DNA of 64,000 nucleotides from Pseudomonas sp. WS 5079. GTDB taxonomy: Bacteria; Pseudomonadota; Gammaproteobacteria; Pseudomonadales; Pseudomonadaceae. A program made the translations under genes and the position numbers. The DNA lies in the NCBI RefSeq assembly GCF_012985465.1, contig NZ_JAAQWN010000001.1:930001-994000 (forward strand), given 5' to 3'. The notes below the pieces were generated by a model, which was given only the letters and a program-made list of their open reading frames with translations, searched no databases and had not been told where the DNA came from. Of the stretch, positions 17,590 to 26,518 are shown one piece after another. Each line of letters opens with the position of its first letter. The first letter of the stretch is position 1.

Positions 17590-19965
17590 TCAGTGGGCAA
17601 ACAGCGAATTGCCCTTCTGCCCCGCCAGTTTCTCCGGCTTGATCAGGAACCGCGCCAGGGCCGGCAGCAGCCACAGTGCACCGAACATGTTCCACAGCAG
17701 CATGAAGGTCAGCATCAGGCCCATGTCGGCCTGGAACTTGATGGCCGAGAAGATCCAGGTGCACACGCCGATCGCCAGGCACAGGCCGGTGAACAGTACG
17801 GCTTTACCGGTGGATTTGAGGGTCTGGTAATAGGCTTCCTGCAACGGCAAACCGGCGCGCAGGAAGCTTTCCAGGCGGCTGTAGATATAGATGCCGTAGT
17901 CCACGCCAATCCCCACGCCCAGTGCCACCACCGGCAAGGTCGCGACCTTGACGCCGATGCCCATGAACGCCATCAGCGCGTTGCCCAGCACCGAGGTCAG
18001 CACCAGCGGCAATACGATGCACAGGGTCGCGGCCCAGGAACGGAAGGTGATCATGCACATGGTCGCCACGCACAGGTAGACCAGGATCAGGATGGTCAGC
18101 TCGGCTTCCTTGATCACCTCGTTGGTAGCCGCTTCGATCCCGGCGTTGCCCGCGGCGAGGATGAACTCCAGGCCTTCCTTGTTGTTTTCCTTGGCGAAGT
18201 CCTGCACCGCATGCACCGCGCGGTCGAGGGTCTCGGCCTTGTGGTCGTTGAGGAACACCAGCACCGGCGCCAGGGAGCAATTGTTGTTGTACAGGCCATC
18301 GGCACGGGCGATGGAGTTGTTCAACACATCCGGGTTACGGGACAGGGTTTCCCATTTCAGGTTGCCCTCGTTCATGCCCTTGATCATCTGCTTGGACACG
18401 GTCACCAGGGAGATCGCCGACTGCACGCCCTCGGTGTTCTGCATTTTCCACATCAACTGGTCGATGGGCGCCATGGCTTCGTAGCGCGAGCAGCCTTCGG
18501 CGCGGGTCTTGACCATCACCACCAGCACATCGGAGCTGGTGGAGTAGTTGTTGATGATGAAGTTGTTGTCTTTGTTGTAGCGCGAGTCCGGGCGCAGCTC
18601 CGGGGCACCCTGGTCGAGGTCGCCGATCTTCAGGTTCTGGCTGTACCACAGGCCGCCACCGAAGGCGACCAGGGCCAGGGCAATGGAGATGGGCGCGACT
18701 TTCGGGCTGGCAAAGTTCGACAGCAGGCGCCAGAACGGATGATCGCGGTTGGCGTCCTTTTTGCTCTTGGCAATCGCACGTTTGCTGATACCCACATAGG
18801 AGATCGCGACCGGCAGCAGGATCAGGTTGGTGAACACGATCACCGCCACGCCGATGGAGGCGCCGATGGCCAGTTCGCGGATCACGCCGATATCGATGAT
18901 CAGCAGGGTGATAAAGCCCACCGCGTCCGCAAGAATCGCGATCATCCCTGGCAGGAACAGTTGCCGGAACGTACGGCGGGCCGCCGTCAGGGCGTTGTCG
19001 GCCTCACTGGATTGCAGGGCGATGCCGTTGATTTTCTGCACACCGTGGGAGATGCCGATGGCAAAGATCAGGAACGGTACCAACATCGAGTACGGATCCA
19101 GGCCGAACCCGAAAAAGTGCATCAGGCCCAGTTGCCAGACCACCGCCACCAGCGTGGTACTCAACACCGCGATGGTGCTGCGCACGCAGTTGGTGAACCA
19201 CAGCAGCAGCACCAGGGTGATCACGAACGCAACGCCGAAGAACAGCACCACCATGATCAGGCCGTCGATCAGGTCGCCCACTTTCTTGGCGAACCCGACG
19301 ATATGGATCTGGACGTTGGGGTTCTGCTCCTGGAACTTGGTGCGGATCTTGTCTTCCAGTTCGTGGGAGAACTTCTGGTAGTCCAGGGCCAGCAATTTGC
19401 CCTGGTCCTGCGGGTCCGGGTAGGACTCCAGCAGCGGGATATCGACGATGCTCGACTTGAAGTCGTTGGCCACCAGGCGCCCCACCTGCCCGGACTTGAG
19501 CACGTTGTTGCGCAACTGGTCGAGGCTTTCCGGCGAGCCGTTGTAGCTCTGCGGGATCACTTCGCCGCCGGCGAAGCCCTCCTCGGTCACTTCGGTCCAG
19601 CGCACGCTGGGGCTCCACAGGGACTTGAGGCCGGAGCGGTCGACGCCGGAAATGTAGAACACTTCGTCGTTGATCTGGCGCAGGGTCTCCATGTACTCCT
19701 TGGAGAAGATGTCACCGTCCTTGGCCTCCACCGAGATACGCACGGTGTTGCCCAGGTTCGCCAGGTCGTTGCGGTGCTCCATCATCTTTTCGATGAAGGG
19801 GTGTTGCAGGGGGATCATTTTTTCGAAGCTGGTGGACGGGCGAATCAACGTCGCCTGCCAGAACAGGAAGATGCTCACCAGCAGGCAGATCACGATCACT
19901 GCCGGGCGGTTATTGAAGATCAGGCGCTCAAGAAAGGTCGCTTTATCGTTGTGATGACTGCTCAT
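17590..19965 (-). CDS. MMPL/RND-family transporter
   Basis: A 791-residue inner-membrane protein with the RND/MMPL layout: one N-terminal membrane helix (NRPAVIVICLLVSIFLFW), a periplasmic loop (about 50-220), a bundle of five or so helices, a second periplasmic loop (about 430-600) and a final bundle. The motifs AIGISHGVQKING and GVGIGVDYGIYIYSR match the conserved MMPL membrane motif. At under 800 residues it is shorter than drug-efflux RND pumps and closer to hydrophobe (lipid or hopanoid-type) exporters. The start at 19965 has a GGGGAT site. Fifteen bases separate it from the upstream YCF48-like gene, so the two form an operon and probably a functional pair. Confidence 0.9.
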   Translation of the reverse strand: MSSHHNDKATFLERLIFNNRPAVIVICLLVSIFLFWQATLIRPSTSFEKMIPLQHPFIEKMMEHRNDLANLGNTVRISVEAKDGDIFSKEYMETLRQINDEVFYISGVDRSGLKSLWSPSVRWTEVTEEGFAGGEVIPQSYNGSPESLDQLRNNVLKSGQVGRLVANDFKSSIVDIPLLESYPDPQDQGKLLALDYQKFSHELEDKIRTKFQEQNPNVQIHIVGFAKKVGDLIDGLIMVVLFFGVAFVITLVLLLWFTNCVRSTIAVLSTTLVAVVWQLGLMHFFGFGLDPYSMLVPFLIFAIGISHGVQKINGIALQSSEADNALTAARRTFRQLFLPGMIAILADAVGFITLLIIDIGVIRELAIGASIGVAVIVFTNLILLPVAISYVGISKRAIAKSKKDANRDHPFWRLLSNFASPKVAPISIALALVAFGGGLWYSQNLKIGDLDQGAPELRPDSRYNKDNNFIINNYSTSSDVLVVMVKTRAEGCSRYEAMAPIDQLMWKMQNTEGVQSAISLVTVSKQMIKGMNEGNLKWETLSRNPDVLNNSIARADGLYNNNCSLAPVLVFLNDHKAETLDRAVHAVQDFAKENNKEGLEFILAAGNAGIEAATNEVIKEAELTILILVYLCVATMCMITFRSWAATLCIVLPLVLTSVLGNALMAFMGIGVKVATLPVVALGVGIGVDYGIYIYSRLESFLRAGLPLQEAYYQTLKSTGKAVLFTGLCLAIGVCTWIFSAIKFQADMGLMLTFMLLWNMFGALWLLPALARFLIKPEKLAGQKGNSLFAH

Positions 19966-19980
19966 TCTATCCCCGCCTTC

Positions 19981-21036
19981 TTATTGTTTTTTGCGTTCGG
20001 CGCCGGTTGGCTCGGCGACGCGCACGCCACCCTGCCCCACCAGAATCAAGTCGCCATTGCCCGCCGCCGTCACCGCCGAGAGTGAAATGCGGTCCGGGCG
20101 GTTGAATACGCTGAACGTCAGGCCATCGTCGTGGCTGACCACCACGCTGCCGCCGTTGCCAACCACCACCAGGGTGCCGTCGTCGAGCAGGGTCGCACCC
20201 GACAGGCCAAACTCCAGGGCGCCACGGGCGGCCTTGAGCTCTACCGGCATCCAGGTGTCGCCAAAATCGGTGGAGCGGAACAGGTTGCCACGCAAGCCAT
20301 AGGCCAACAGGGTCTTGGGCTGGGCGGTGCCGATCACGCCAAACAGCGAGCCCTCATAGGGGCCTTCGAGTTTTTCCCAGGTCTGGCCCGCGTCGCTGGA
20401 GCGGAACATGCTGCCCTGCTCGCCAACGATAAACAGGCCGGCGTCCTTGACCTGGGCGATGGCGTTGAGGTGGTACTGGTCTTCGTTGTCCAGGCGGTCG
20501 CTGACATCCTCCCAGGTCTTGCCCGCGTCGGTGGTCTCGATCAGCGCACCGTAGGCGCCCACCGCAAAGCCGTGGTTGGGGTCGTTGAACAGCACGTCCA
20601 GCAGCGGCGCTTCACGGCTGAGGTCCTTGAACTGCTCGGTCCAGGTAGCCCCGGCATCGCTGCTGGCGAGGATCTTGGCGTCATGCCCCACCGCCCAACC
20701 ATGCTGCTCGTCGATGAAAAACACCGCCGTGAGCAACTGCCGGGTCGGCACCTTGGCCTGCACCCAGGTCGCGCCCTGATCATCGGAATAGAGGATATGC
20801 CCGCGATCACCGACCGCCACCAGGCGCTTGCCGGCGTGCACGACGTCGATCATCAGGCCTTTTTCGGCCTTCGGCGATTCAATGGCAAATGCCGCAGGTT
20901 CTGCGGCGTCGGTTGCAGCCTGGGCAGCCGTCGACAACGCGACAACCCCCAGCAGCGAGAGCGCTGTAGCCAGCACCGCGACCTTGCGCGACGCGAGCGG
21001 GCGGCAAAAACCCACACCCATGACAGGCTCACTCAT
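19981..21036 (-). CDS. YCF48/Hcf136-like beta-propeller protein (exported)
   Basis: A 351-residue protein with an N-terminal signal or anchor segment (VAVLATALSLLGVVALSTAAQA) and a propeller built from repeated Asp-box motifs: SDDQGATW, SSDAGATW, TTDAGKTW, SSDAGQTW, STDFGDTW and SHDDGLTF. This is the BNR/YCF48 pattern. Such proteins are often encoded next to MMPL-type transporters and are thought to be periplasmic partners; that role is inferred here from gene order. The start at 21036 is chosen because GGAGAAAGG lies just upstream; the longer frame from 21051 would begin inside that ribosome-binding site. Confidence 0.85.
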   Translation of the reverse strand: MSEPVMGVGFCRPLASRKVAVLATALSLLGVVALSTAAQAATDAAEPAAFAIESPKAEKGLMIDVVHAGKRLVAVGDRGHILYSDDQGATWVQAKVPTRQLLTAVFFIDEQHGWAVGHDAKILASSDAGATWTEQFKDLSREAPLLDVLFNDPNHGFAVGAYGALIETTDAGKTWEDVSDRLDNEDQYHLNAIAQVKDAGLFIVGEQGSMFRSSDAGQTWEKLEGPYEGSLFGVIGTAQPKTLLAYGLRGNLFRSTDFGDTWMPVELKAARGALEFGLSGATLLDDGTLVVVGNGGSVVVSHDDGLTFSVFNRPDRISLSAVTAAGNGDLILVGQGGVRVAEPTGAERKKQ

Positions 21037-21349
21037 AGACCTTTCTCCCATTTATTATTGTTAGGTCGTAACACCTTGCAGGGTGTTCGCAGTGCGCAAA
21101 CCTGCAATCTAGAGCCCCTTGAGGAAGCAGGGGCCATCCTATCGGGCTTTGGAATCGTCTGACAATCGGCGCTACGTTATCTTTTGTTAACTAGAGGCCT
21201 TTTGCCTTCGCGCTGAATATAGCCGCATTCGCTGGAATGATGACTTGCCCGCAGCCAGCTGGCGGTATTTTTATTCCACATATTGATTGTAGGGAATTTT
21301 TATTCTATTAATTGCCCTCCTGAAAACAATAATCAAAAGGACCACCGCC
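21037..21349. promoter_or_regulatory. Divergent intergenic region, AT-rich near the oxidoreductase
   Basis: This 313-base gap holds the promoters for the YCF48/RND operon (minus) and the Gfo/Idh/MocA gene (plus). The right 100 bases are AT-rich and contain the near-direct repeat TATTTTTATTCCA and AATTTTTATTCTA, about 28 bases apart (around 21267 and 21294), a possible operator. No riboswitch or small gene is seen. Confidence 0.4.
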
Positions 21350-22465
21350 ATGCGCGCACTTGGAATCGGCCTGATCGGTACAGGCTTCATGGGCCGTGCC
21401 CACGCACTGGCGTTCAATAACGCCCGTGCGGTGTTTGACTTGCCCTTCAACCTGACACTGGCGGCCCTGGCCGATGCCGACACCGAGCGTGCGCAGCGCT
21501 GTGCCAGTGCCTGGGGGTTTGCCCAGGCACACGGCGACTGGCAACAACTGATCGAGGATCCGCAAGTGGACCTGGTGGCCATCACCACCCCCAACCACCT
21601 GCACTACCCCATGGCCATGGCGGCACTGGCGGCGGGCAAGGCGGTGTATTGCGAAAAACCCCTGGCGACCAGCCTGCAGCAAGCCGACGCCATGCGCCGC
21701 GCCGCCCGCGACGCCGGGGTGGTGACGCGAGTCGGCTACAACTACCAGCACAACCCGATGATCGTCCTGGCGCGGCAGATGATCGAGGCGGGCGAGCTGG
21801 GGCAGATCATCAGTTTCCAGGGCGAGTTCAGCGAAGACTTCATGGCCGACCCGGCGTCGCCCTGGTCCTGGCGCTGTGAAGTAGAGCATGCCGGCGGCGC
21901 CCTGGCGGACCTGGGCAGTCATCTGCTGGCCATGGCGCGTTACCTGGTGGGCGATGTGAGCAAGGTGTGCGCCGACAGCCAGACCGTCCACGCCCAACGC
22001 CCGGCCAGCCCTGGCAGCACCCAATTGCGCTCAATTGCGGTGGACGACCAGGTACATGCCCTGCTGCGTTTTGCCAATGGCGCACGCGGCACCGTCAGCA
22101 GCAGTTGGCTCAAGCACGGCTACAAGAATCACCTGAGTTTCGAGATCAGCGGCACACGCGGCACCCTGGCGTTCGATCAGGAGCGGTTGAATGAGCTGCG
22201 CCTGTTTCGCGCCGGTGACCAGGGTTTCCAGCGCCTACTGGCAGGCCCCGCCCTGCCCGGCTATGCCGCGTTCAGCCCGGCGGCGGGCCATCAGTTGGGG
22301 TACAACGAACTGAAGACCCTGGAGGTACAGGAGTTGATCATGGCACTGGCCGGGCAAGGTGCAGCGGGTACTGATTTTGACGCGGCATGGGAGGTGGAGC
22401 GGTTGGCGACGGCGCTTCGGCTGGCGGTGCGGGAAGAGCGGTGGGTCAACGTGAGCGAAATTTAA
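21350..22465 (+). CDS. Gfo/Idh/MocA-family oxidoreductase
   Basis: A 371-residue NAD(P)-dependent oxidoreductase. The N-terminal Rossmann fold begins GIGLIGTGFMGRAHA (GxGxxG). The family's EKP motif appears as YCEKPLATS, where the lysine contributes to catalysis and cofactor binding. The C-terminal alpha/beta domain includes GGALADLGSHLLAMARYLVG with the conserved D and H of the substrate site. These enzymes act on sugars, inositols and related polyols. The gene stands alone between a divergent transporter operon and a REPIN, so the substrate cannot be inferred from context. The start has AAAAGGACCACCGCC before the ATG. Confidence 0.9.
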   Translation: MRALGIGLIGTGFMGRAHALAFNNARAVFDLPFNLTLAALADADTERAQRCASAWGFAQAHGDWQQLIEDPQVDLVAITTPNHLHYPMAMAALAAGKAVYCEKPLATSLQQADAMRRAARDAGVVTRVGYNYQHNPMIVLARQMIEAGELGQIISFQGEFSEDFMADPASPWSWRCEVEHAGGALADLGSHLLAMARYLVGDVSKVCADSQTVHAQRPASPGSTQLRSIAVDDQVHALLRFANGARGTVSSSWLKHGYKNHLSFEISGTRGTLAFDQERLNELRLFRAGDQGFQRLLAGPALPGYAAFSPAAGHQLGYNELKTLEVQELIMALAGQGAAGTDFDAAWEVERLATALRLAVREERWVNVSEI

Positions 22466-22482
22466 AGACCTGCACCGATCAA

Positions 22483-22572
22483 TGTGGCAGCGGGCTTGCC
22501 CGCGATGGCGGGCTGTCAGTCAGCACATTTATTGACTGACACTCTGTCATCGCGGCCAAGCCCGCTCCCACA
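22483..22572. repeat. REPIN between convergent genes
   Basis: TGTGGCAGCGGGCTTGCCCG on the left faces the complementary CCAAGCCCGCTCCCACA on the right, with internal complementary segments (GTCAGTCA / TGACTGAC). It lies between the oxidoreductase and the minus-strand acyl-CoA ligase gene and may also act as a transcription barrier. Confidence 0.9.
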
Positions 22573-22587
22573 TTAGACCGTATCAAG

Positions 22588-24291
22588 TCAGCGCAATGCG
22601 CGGCGCAGGACCTTGCCCACCGTGGTCTTGGGCAACTCTTCGACGCGGAACTCGACAAACTTGGGCACCTTGTACCCCGTCAGGTATTCCCGGCAATGGG
22701 CCAACAGCTGCTCCTGAGTCAGGCTGGGGTCGCGGCGCACCACGACAATCTTTACCTTCTCCCCGGTCACCCCATCCTCCACGCCAATCGCCGCCACTTC
22801 CGCAACGCCTGGATGCAACGCCACCACGTCTTCAATTTCATTGGGGTACACGTTGAAACCCGACACCAGGATCATGTCCTTCTTGCGATCCACCAGGCGG
22901 ATGAAGCCCTGTTCGTTCATCACCCCGATATCCCCGGTCGACAGCCAGCCCTCGGCGTCCAGTACCTCGGCGGTTTCCTTGGGGCGCTGCCAGTAGCCCT
23001 GCATTACCTGTGGGCCGCGTACCTGCAATTCGCCCTGCTCGCCGATGTCAGCCACTTCACCGTCCTCGCGGATGAAGCGCACCCAGGTCGACGGCAATGG
23101 CACGCCGATGCTGCCGGTAAATTCCATGTCGCGCATGCGTGAGATATCGATGGGGCTGATGCTCACCACCGGCGAGCACTCCGTCAGGCCGTAACCCTCG
23201 ATGATCGGCAGCCCGGTGACTTCTTTCCAGCGCTTGGCAACCGCGGTGTGCGTGGCCATGCCGCCAGCGATGACCAGGCGCAGGTCGGAAAAGTCCCGGG
23301 CGCGGAACTCTGCGTTCTCCAGCAAGCCGTTGAACAACGTGTTGACCCCGGCAATACCGTTGAAACGCTCCTTGCGCAGGATCATCTGCACCCGCTTCAC
23401 GTCCCGAGGGTTGGCGATCAGGATATTGCGCCCGCCCAGGCACATGAACATCAGGCAATTCACGGTCAGGGAAAAGATGTGATAAAGCGGCAACAGGGTG
23501 ACGTTGGTTTCCTGCTGGTCCTGGTCCAGTTGATCGCCCACCCAGGCCTTGGCCTGCAACAGGTTGGCGATGATATTGCGGTGGCTGAGCATCACGCCCT
23601 TGGCATCGCCGGTGGTGCCGCCGGTGTATTGCAGGAACGCCAGTTCTTCACGCGCCAGCGGCACCGGGGTGTGGGTCAGGCCCCGGCCCTGTTTGAGCGT
23701 CTGGTTGAAACGCAGCGCACCCGGCAGATTGAAAGCGGGCACCTGTTTTTGCACACGGCGCAGGATGAAGTTCATCGCCGCGCCCTTGAAGGTGCCGAGC
23801 AGGTCGCCAATGGCCGCGATGACCACGCGTTTGATCGTGCTGCCGGCCACGACTTTTTCCAGGGTGTGCGCGAAGTTCTCGAAGATCACCACGGTCTCGG
23901 CGCCGCTGTCCTTGAGCAGGTGCTTGAGTTCGTGGGAGGTGTACAACGGGTTGACGTTGACCACCACCGCACCGGCGAGGATGGTGCCCAGCAGGCAGAT
24001 CGGGTACTGCAAGCAGTTGGGCATCATCAATGCCACACGATCGCCCTTGCGCACGCCCTGGGCTTGCAGCCAGGCGGCAAAGGCGATGCCCTGGGCCTGC
24101 CAAGTGGCGTAGGTCATTTCGGTGCCGATGCTGACGTAGGCCACACGGTCGCGGTATTTGTGCAAATGCTCGAGAAACACCTCGCGCAACGACGGGTAGT
24201 CCTCGATGCCGGCATCGATGTCGCTGGGCACGCCGGGCAGGTAGGCGTTCAGCCAGATACGTTCGGTTTGGTCCAGGCTTACAGCATTCAT
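22588..24291 (-). CDS. Long-chain fatty-acid-CoA ligase (FadD-like)
   Basis: A 567-residue AMP-forming acyl-CoA synthetase. The ATP/AMP motif YTGGTTGDAKGV is at residues 222-233, GYGLTECSP carries the second adenylate motif, and GWLSTGDIG and DRKKDMILVSGFNVYPNEIE form the hinge and fatty-acid signature. The C-terminal catalytic lysine region is PKTTVGKVLRRALR. Length and motif spacing match FadD. It activates fatty acids to acyl-CoA at the inner membrane. It is the last of a minus-strand run with thiolase, hydratase, reductase and FadE. Several FadD paralogues exist in Pseudomonas, so no number is assigned. Confidence 0.92.
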   Translation of the reverse strand: MNAVSLDQTERIWLNAYLPGVPSDIDAGIEDYPSLREVFLEHLHKYRDRVAYVSIGTEMTYATWQAQGIAFAAWLQAQGVRKGDRVALMMPNCLQYPICLLGTILAGAVVVNVNPLYTSHELKHLLKDSGAETVVIFENFAHTLEKVVAGSTIKRVVIAAIGDLLGTFKGAAMNFILRRVQKQVPAFNLPGALRFNQTLKQGRGLTHTPVPLAREELAFLQYTGGTTGDAKGVMLSHRNIIANLLQAKAWVGDQLDQDQQETNVTLLPLYHIFSLTVNCLMFMCLGGRNILIANPRDVKRVQMILRKERFNGIAGVNTLFNGLLENAEFRARDFSDLRLVIAGGMATHTAVAKRWKEVTGLPIIEGYGLTECSPVVSISPIDISRMRDMEFTGSIGVPLPSTWVRFIREDGEVADIGEQGELQVRGPQVMQGYWQRPKETAEVLDAEGWLSTGDIGVMNEQGFIRLVDRKKDMILVSGFNVYPNEIEDVVALHPGVAEVAAIGVEDGVTGEKVKIVVVRRDPSLTQEQLLAHCREYLTGYKVPKFVEFRVEELPKTTVGKVLRRALR

Positions 24292-24318
24292 CGCAGTCTC
24301 CTTATTGTTGTTGTAGGG

Positions 24319-25617
24319 CTACTTTTCAACGATGGCGGTAATGCCCAGGCCGCCGGCGGCACAGATGGAAATCAAGCCGCGCCCGCCACCACGTTGGTGG
24401 ATGGCCTTGGCCAGCGCCGCCAACTGACGGCCACCGGTGGCGGCAAAGGGATGGCCGCAACCGAGCGAGCCGCCGTTGACGTTCATCTTGGCGCGGTCGA
24501 TAGGCCCCAGCGGCGCGTCCAGCCCCAGGCGCTCACGGCAGTAATCGGCGTCTTCCCAGGCCTTGAGGGTGCACAGCACCTGGGCGGCAAAGGCTTCGTG
24601 GATCTCGAACAAATCAAAGTCGGCAAAACCCAGGCCTTCGCGCGCAAGCATGCGTGGCACGGCGTAGGCCGGTGCCATCAGCAGGCCCTCACTGCCATCG
24701 ACGAAGTTCACCGCCGCGGTCTCGCCGGTACGCAGGTAGGCCAGCACCGGCAGGCCACGAGCGGCGGCCCACTCCTCGCTGGCCAGCAGCACCACCGAGG
24801 CGCCATCGGTCAGCGGCGTGGAGTTACCGGCCGTGAGGGTGCCGTTCTGCCGGTCGTAGGCCGGGGACAGGCTGGCGAGCTTCTCCAGGCTGGCGTCGGC
24901 GCGCAGGTTGTTGTCGCGGGACAGGCCGCGATAGGGGCTGATCAGGTCGTCGAAGAAGCCGTTGTTATAGGCCGCGTCGAGGCGCTGGTGGCTGGTCAGG
25001 GTCAGTTCGTCCTGGGCCAGGCGCTTGATCTGCCAGCGCTTGGCCATTTCTTCGCAGTGTTCGCCCATGGACAAGCCGGTACGCGGCTCGCCATTGCGTG
25101 GCAGCAAAGGCTTGAAAAACATCGAGGGACGCACCGCCAACAGGCTGCGCAACTTGTTGCCGGCGCCCTTGGCGCGGTTGGCCGCCAGCAGTGTGCGGCG
25201 CAGGGACTCGTTGATGCCGATGGGCGCGTCGGAGGTGGTATCGGCGCCCCCGGCAATCCCCACTTCAATCTGCCCAAGCGCGATTTTATTGGCCACCAGC
25301 AACGCCGCCTCCAGGCCCGTGCCGCAGGCTTGTTGCAGGTCGTAGGCCGGGGTCTCGGCAGACAGGGTGGTGGACAGCAACGATTCTCGGGCCAGGTTGA
25401 AATCCCGTGAATGCTTGATCACCGCGCCAGCGGCAAACTCGCCCAGGCGCAGGCCGTGGAGGTTGTAGCGGTCCACCAGGCCTTGCAGCGCAGCCACCAG
25501 CAAATCCTGGTTGCTGTCGTGGGCGTACACCGTGTTGGAGCGGGCAAACGGAATGCGGTTGCCACCGACAATCGCCACACGGCGCGTCGGGGCGGGGTTG
25601 AAGCTGTAGTCACTCAT
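24319..25617 (-). CDS. Acetyl-CoA C-acyltransferase (thiolase, FadI-like)
   Basis: A 432-residue thiolase. The nucleophilic cysteine is C98 in QQACGTG. The histidine motif EIHEAFAAQ, the NGGSLGCGHPFAATGGR loop and the C-terminal base motif SICAAGGLG are all intact. The longer FadI-type layout, including the SMGEHCEEMAKRW region, suggests a membrane-associated beta-oxidation thiolase rather than a PHB-type enzyme. It would cleave 3-ketoacyl-CoA to acetyl-CoA and a shortened acyl-CoA. Its ATG overlaps the stop of the MaoC-type hydratase gene by 4 bases (ATGA), so the two are coupled. Confidence 0.93.
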   Translation of the reverse strand: MSDYSFNPAPTRRVAIVGGNRIPFARSNTVYAHDSNQDLLVAALQGLVDRYNLHGLRLGEFAAGAVIKHSRDFNLARESLLSTTLSAETPAYDLQQACGTGLEAALLVANKIALGQIEVGIAGGADTTSDAPIGINESLRRTLLAANRAKGAGNKLRSLLAVRPSMFFKPLLPRNGEPRTGLSMGEHCEEMAKRWQIKRLAQDELTLTSHQRLDAAYNNGFFDDLISPYRGLSRDNNLRADASLEKLASLSPAYDRQNGTLTAGNSTPLTDGASVVLLASEEWAAARGLPVLAYLRTGETAAVNFVDGSEGLLMAPAYAVPRMLAREGLGFADFDLFEIHEAFAAQVLCTLKAWEDADYCRERLGLDAPLGPIDRAKMNVNGGSLGCGHPFAATGGRQLAALAKAIHQRGGGRGLISICAAGGLGITAIVEK

Positions 25618-26516
25618 GGACGACTCTCATCAAAACGTGGGTGCCAGATAAACAGGCCGCGCATATGGGGTTTGTCGCCGGCCGGGTTGCGCACCTCGAA
25701 CGCGCGGCGCGGGCCGTCTGCCGGGGCATTCCACAGGGCGACCTGGCCGGGCAGGAAGATCGGCAACTTGAACTCGCAATGGGCCTCGGCCACGTCCAGC
25801 CCGCCCGGGGGTTGCTGGGCGGCCAGGGCGCGGCCCAGGGTCCACATGCCATGGGCAATGGCCCGGCGAAAACCGAACAGGCGCGCGCCGATCAGCGAGG
25901 TATGGATCGGGTTGAAATCCCCCGACACCTTGGCAAAACGCCGCCCCAGGTCCGCCGGCAGCACCCAGCGCTGGGTCCGCCGCAGGTCCTCTTCGGGTAA
26001 TTGCAGGCTGTGCCCCCAGGGTTCGCCCAGCGGGTTGGCGACATCCCGGCGCAGGTACAGGCTTTCGCTCTGCCACACCAACTCGCCGGCGCTGTAGGCA
26101 TGGGTGGCGATGCTCAAGGCCTGGCCCCTGGCATGGGCCACCCAGCGCTCGGCAAACACTTCCAGGCGCAGGGCCTGGCCTTCCTGCAGGCGCCGATGCT
26201 GGCGGATGCGATTGGCCAGATGCACCATGCCACTGGCGGGGTACGGAAAACTCGGGCGCGTCAGCAGCATCAAGTGCAAAGGGAACGCCAGCACATGGGG
26301 ATAGGACAGCGGCACCCCTTGCTCACGCCGGAAACCACAGGCCCGGCCATAGGCGGCAATATCCCTGGCACTCAACTCCACCGCCGAGCGCACCAGGCGC
26401 TCCGTGGGCAAGGCCGGCGCCCCCTCAAGCTTGGGTTTGCGCAGCGCCAACAGGCCATCGAGCAACAGGCGATTGCGCGATGGCGGCGGATCGATAATCT
26501 GCGTCACGTAGTCCAT
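25614..26516 (-). CDS. MaoC-type hot-dog acyl dehydratase/hydratase
   Basis: A 300-residue double hot-dog protein. The hydratase motif appears as SGDFNPIHTS, with catalytic D and H, followed by FRRAIAHGMWTLGRAL. MaoC-type enzymes hydrate trans-2-enoyl-CoA to (R)-3-hydroxyacyl-CoA, or run in reverse. The start at 26516 is 2 bases after the reductase stop with GGGAG upstream; a start at 26546 would overlap that gene for no gain. It sits between a FabG-like reductase and a thiolase with coupled junctions on both sides, which fits a beta-oxidation role using R-configured intermediates. Confidence 0.87.
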   Translation of the reverse strand: MDYVTQIIDPPPSRNRLLLDGLLALRKPKLEGAPALPTERLVRSAVELSARDIAAYGRACGFRREQGVPLSYPHVLAFPLHLMLLTRPSFPYPASGMVHLANRIRQHRRLQEGQALRLEVFAERWVAHARGQALSIATHAYSAGELVWQSESLYLRRDVANPLGEPWGHSLQLPEEDLRRTQRWVLPADLGRRFAKVSGDFNPIHTSLIGARLFGFRRAIAHGMWTLGRALAAQQPPGGLDVAEAHCEFKLPIFLPGQVALWNAPADGPRRAFEVRNPAGDKPHMRGLFIWHPRFDESRP

Positions 26517-26518
26517 GC

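Noticed and set aside
17593..20085. An 830-codon plus-strand frame antisense to the RND transporter
   Set aside because: It is His/Gln/Arg-rich shadow translation of a confirmed membrane protein gene and runs into a second gene; no start signal.
23248..25410. A 720-codon plus-strand frame antisense to the ligase and thiolase genes
   Set aside because: Shadow of two well-supported enzymes; low-complexity composition without domain motifs.
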